In this document: piece after piece, positions 5,264 to 5,612 of the stretch
Layout: the number at the start of each line of letters is the position of its first letter
Numbering within the stretch: the stretch's first letter is position 1
Assembly (NCBI GenBank): GCA_964569055.1
Contig: CAZMSZ010000459.1
Span: 1 to 5,612 of the forward strand
Source of the DNA: JAWLGW01 sp964569055
GTDB lineage: Bacteria > Planctomycetota > J058
Reading direction: 5' to 3'
Length of the DNA: 5,612 nt
Notes under the pieces: generated by a model
The model's input: only the letters and a program-made list of their open reading frames with translations
What the model was told of the DNA's origin: nothing
Database searches by the model: none
Program-made: the position numbers and the translations under genes

Positions 5264-5612
5264 GCGGGGATCGGGCGAGGCGCCACGCCTTCCGCAAGGA
5301 GATTGAGGGGGCGGGGATCGGGCGAGGCGCCACGCCTTCCGCAAAGAGATTGAGGGCGGGGCTCGGGCGAGGCGCCACGCCTTCCGCAAGAAGATTGAGG
5401 GCGGGGCTCGGGCGAGGCGCCACGCCTTCCGCAAGAAGATTGAGGGCGGGGCTCGGGCGAGGCGCCACGCCTTCCGCAAGAAGATTGAGGGCGGGGCTCG
5501 GGCGAGGCGCCACGCCCTCCGCAAGGAGATTGAGGCGGGCTTGGTCGAGGCGCCACTCCTTCCGCAAGGAGATTGAGGGCGGGGCTCGGGCGAGGCGCCA
5601 CGCCTTCCGCAA
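5264..5612. repeat. 45-bp tandem repeat array, at least eight copies
   Basis: Units start at 5264, 5311, 5356, 5401, 5446, 5491, 5536 and 5579; the last is cut by the window edge. The three units spanning 5356-5490 are identical, and the others differ by a few bases. Unit 2 is preceded by two extra G bases and unit 7 is 43 bp, so the frame shifts twice along the array. Each unit contains GGCGAGGCGCC (able to form a small GGCG/CGCC hairpin) and CTTCCGCAAGAAG (a CTTC/GAAG hairpin). All three minus-strand frames stay open because the unit has no stop on that strand and is a multiple of three. The indels, the missing start signals and the simple sequence argue against coding. The array has no spacers and is not CRISPR. 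It probably continues to the right. Confidence 0.92.

Noticed and set aside
4155..5306. 383-residue plus-strand frame overlapping the lipoprotein gene
   Set aside because: Arg/Ala/Gly-dominated out-of-frame shadow that runs into the repeat region.
5046..5612. Minus-strand repeat proteins (LAEGVAPRPSPALNL type)
   Set aside because: They arise from a 45-bp unit with no stops. The frame is broken by 2-bp indels, there is no ribosome site, and the frame runs into the antisense of the lipoprotein gene.
5264..5612. CRISPR array
   Set aside because: Units are directly abutting with no unique spacers, and no cas genes are seen.

Overview
The window is a very GC-rich bacterial chromosome segment with four genes I can support. 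Two lie on the minus strand in the left half and two on the plus strand in the right half, around a divergent promoter region near 2350-2640. Repeat-rich non-coding DNA sits at both ends. Codon third positions are almost all G or C, so most long overlapping reading frames are shadows. The best guess for the organism is a high-GC planctomycete, with Myxococcota as the main alternative. This rests on the style of the genes: lipoprotein and secreted proteins of unknown function, a secreted protein opening with a strand like VIVLENGNVLVGRI, and a long gene start with no Shine-Dalgarno sequence. It is an inference, not proof.

Layout. Positions 1-429 are intergenic, with an imperfect 57-62 bp repeat (two copies) at the far left and a perfect 13-bp hairpin at 373-402 that probably ends the leftward transcript. 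The leftward pair, 2348-1356 and 1359-430, overlaps by ATGA. It encodes a single-pass membrane protein with a long acidic, tyrosine-rich repeat region, followed by a signal-peptide-bearing protein with a PsbP/Mog1-like C-terminal half. A good sigma70-type promoter lies just upstream (TTGTCA, 17 bp, TACGAT on the minus strand).

Rightwards, a second good promoter (TTGACC, 16 bp, TAGATT) drives a 56-residue zinc-ribbon-like protein at 2637-2807, followed by a strong hairpin. Next is a 753-residue lipoprotein (2935-5196). It combines TPR-like repeats, a domain resembling AMMECR1 that lacks the usual LRGCIG signature, and a C-terminal helical region resembling alpha/alpha-toroid proteins. Its stop codon abuts a 13-bp inverted repeat and then a 45-bp tandem array (5264 to the window end). 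The array is open on the minus strand but is best read as non-coding.

How the genes work together: the leftward pair probably acts as one envelope unit, with the membrane protein's C-terminal part and the secreted partner outside the cytoplasm. The lipoprotein is probably also in the envelope. Nothing seen ties the two gene sets to one pathway. I see no defence system, mobile-element gene, tRNA or rRNA. The most unusual items are the lipoprotein's domain combination, the acidic tyrosine repeat protein, and the two flanking repeat families, which may share an ancestry.
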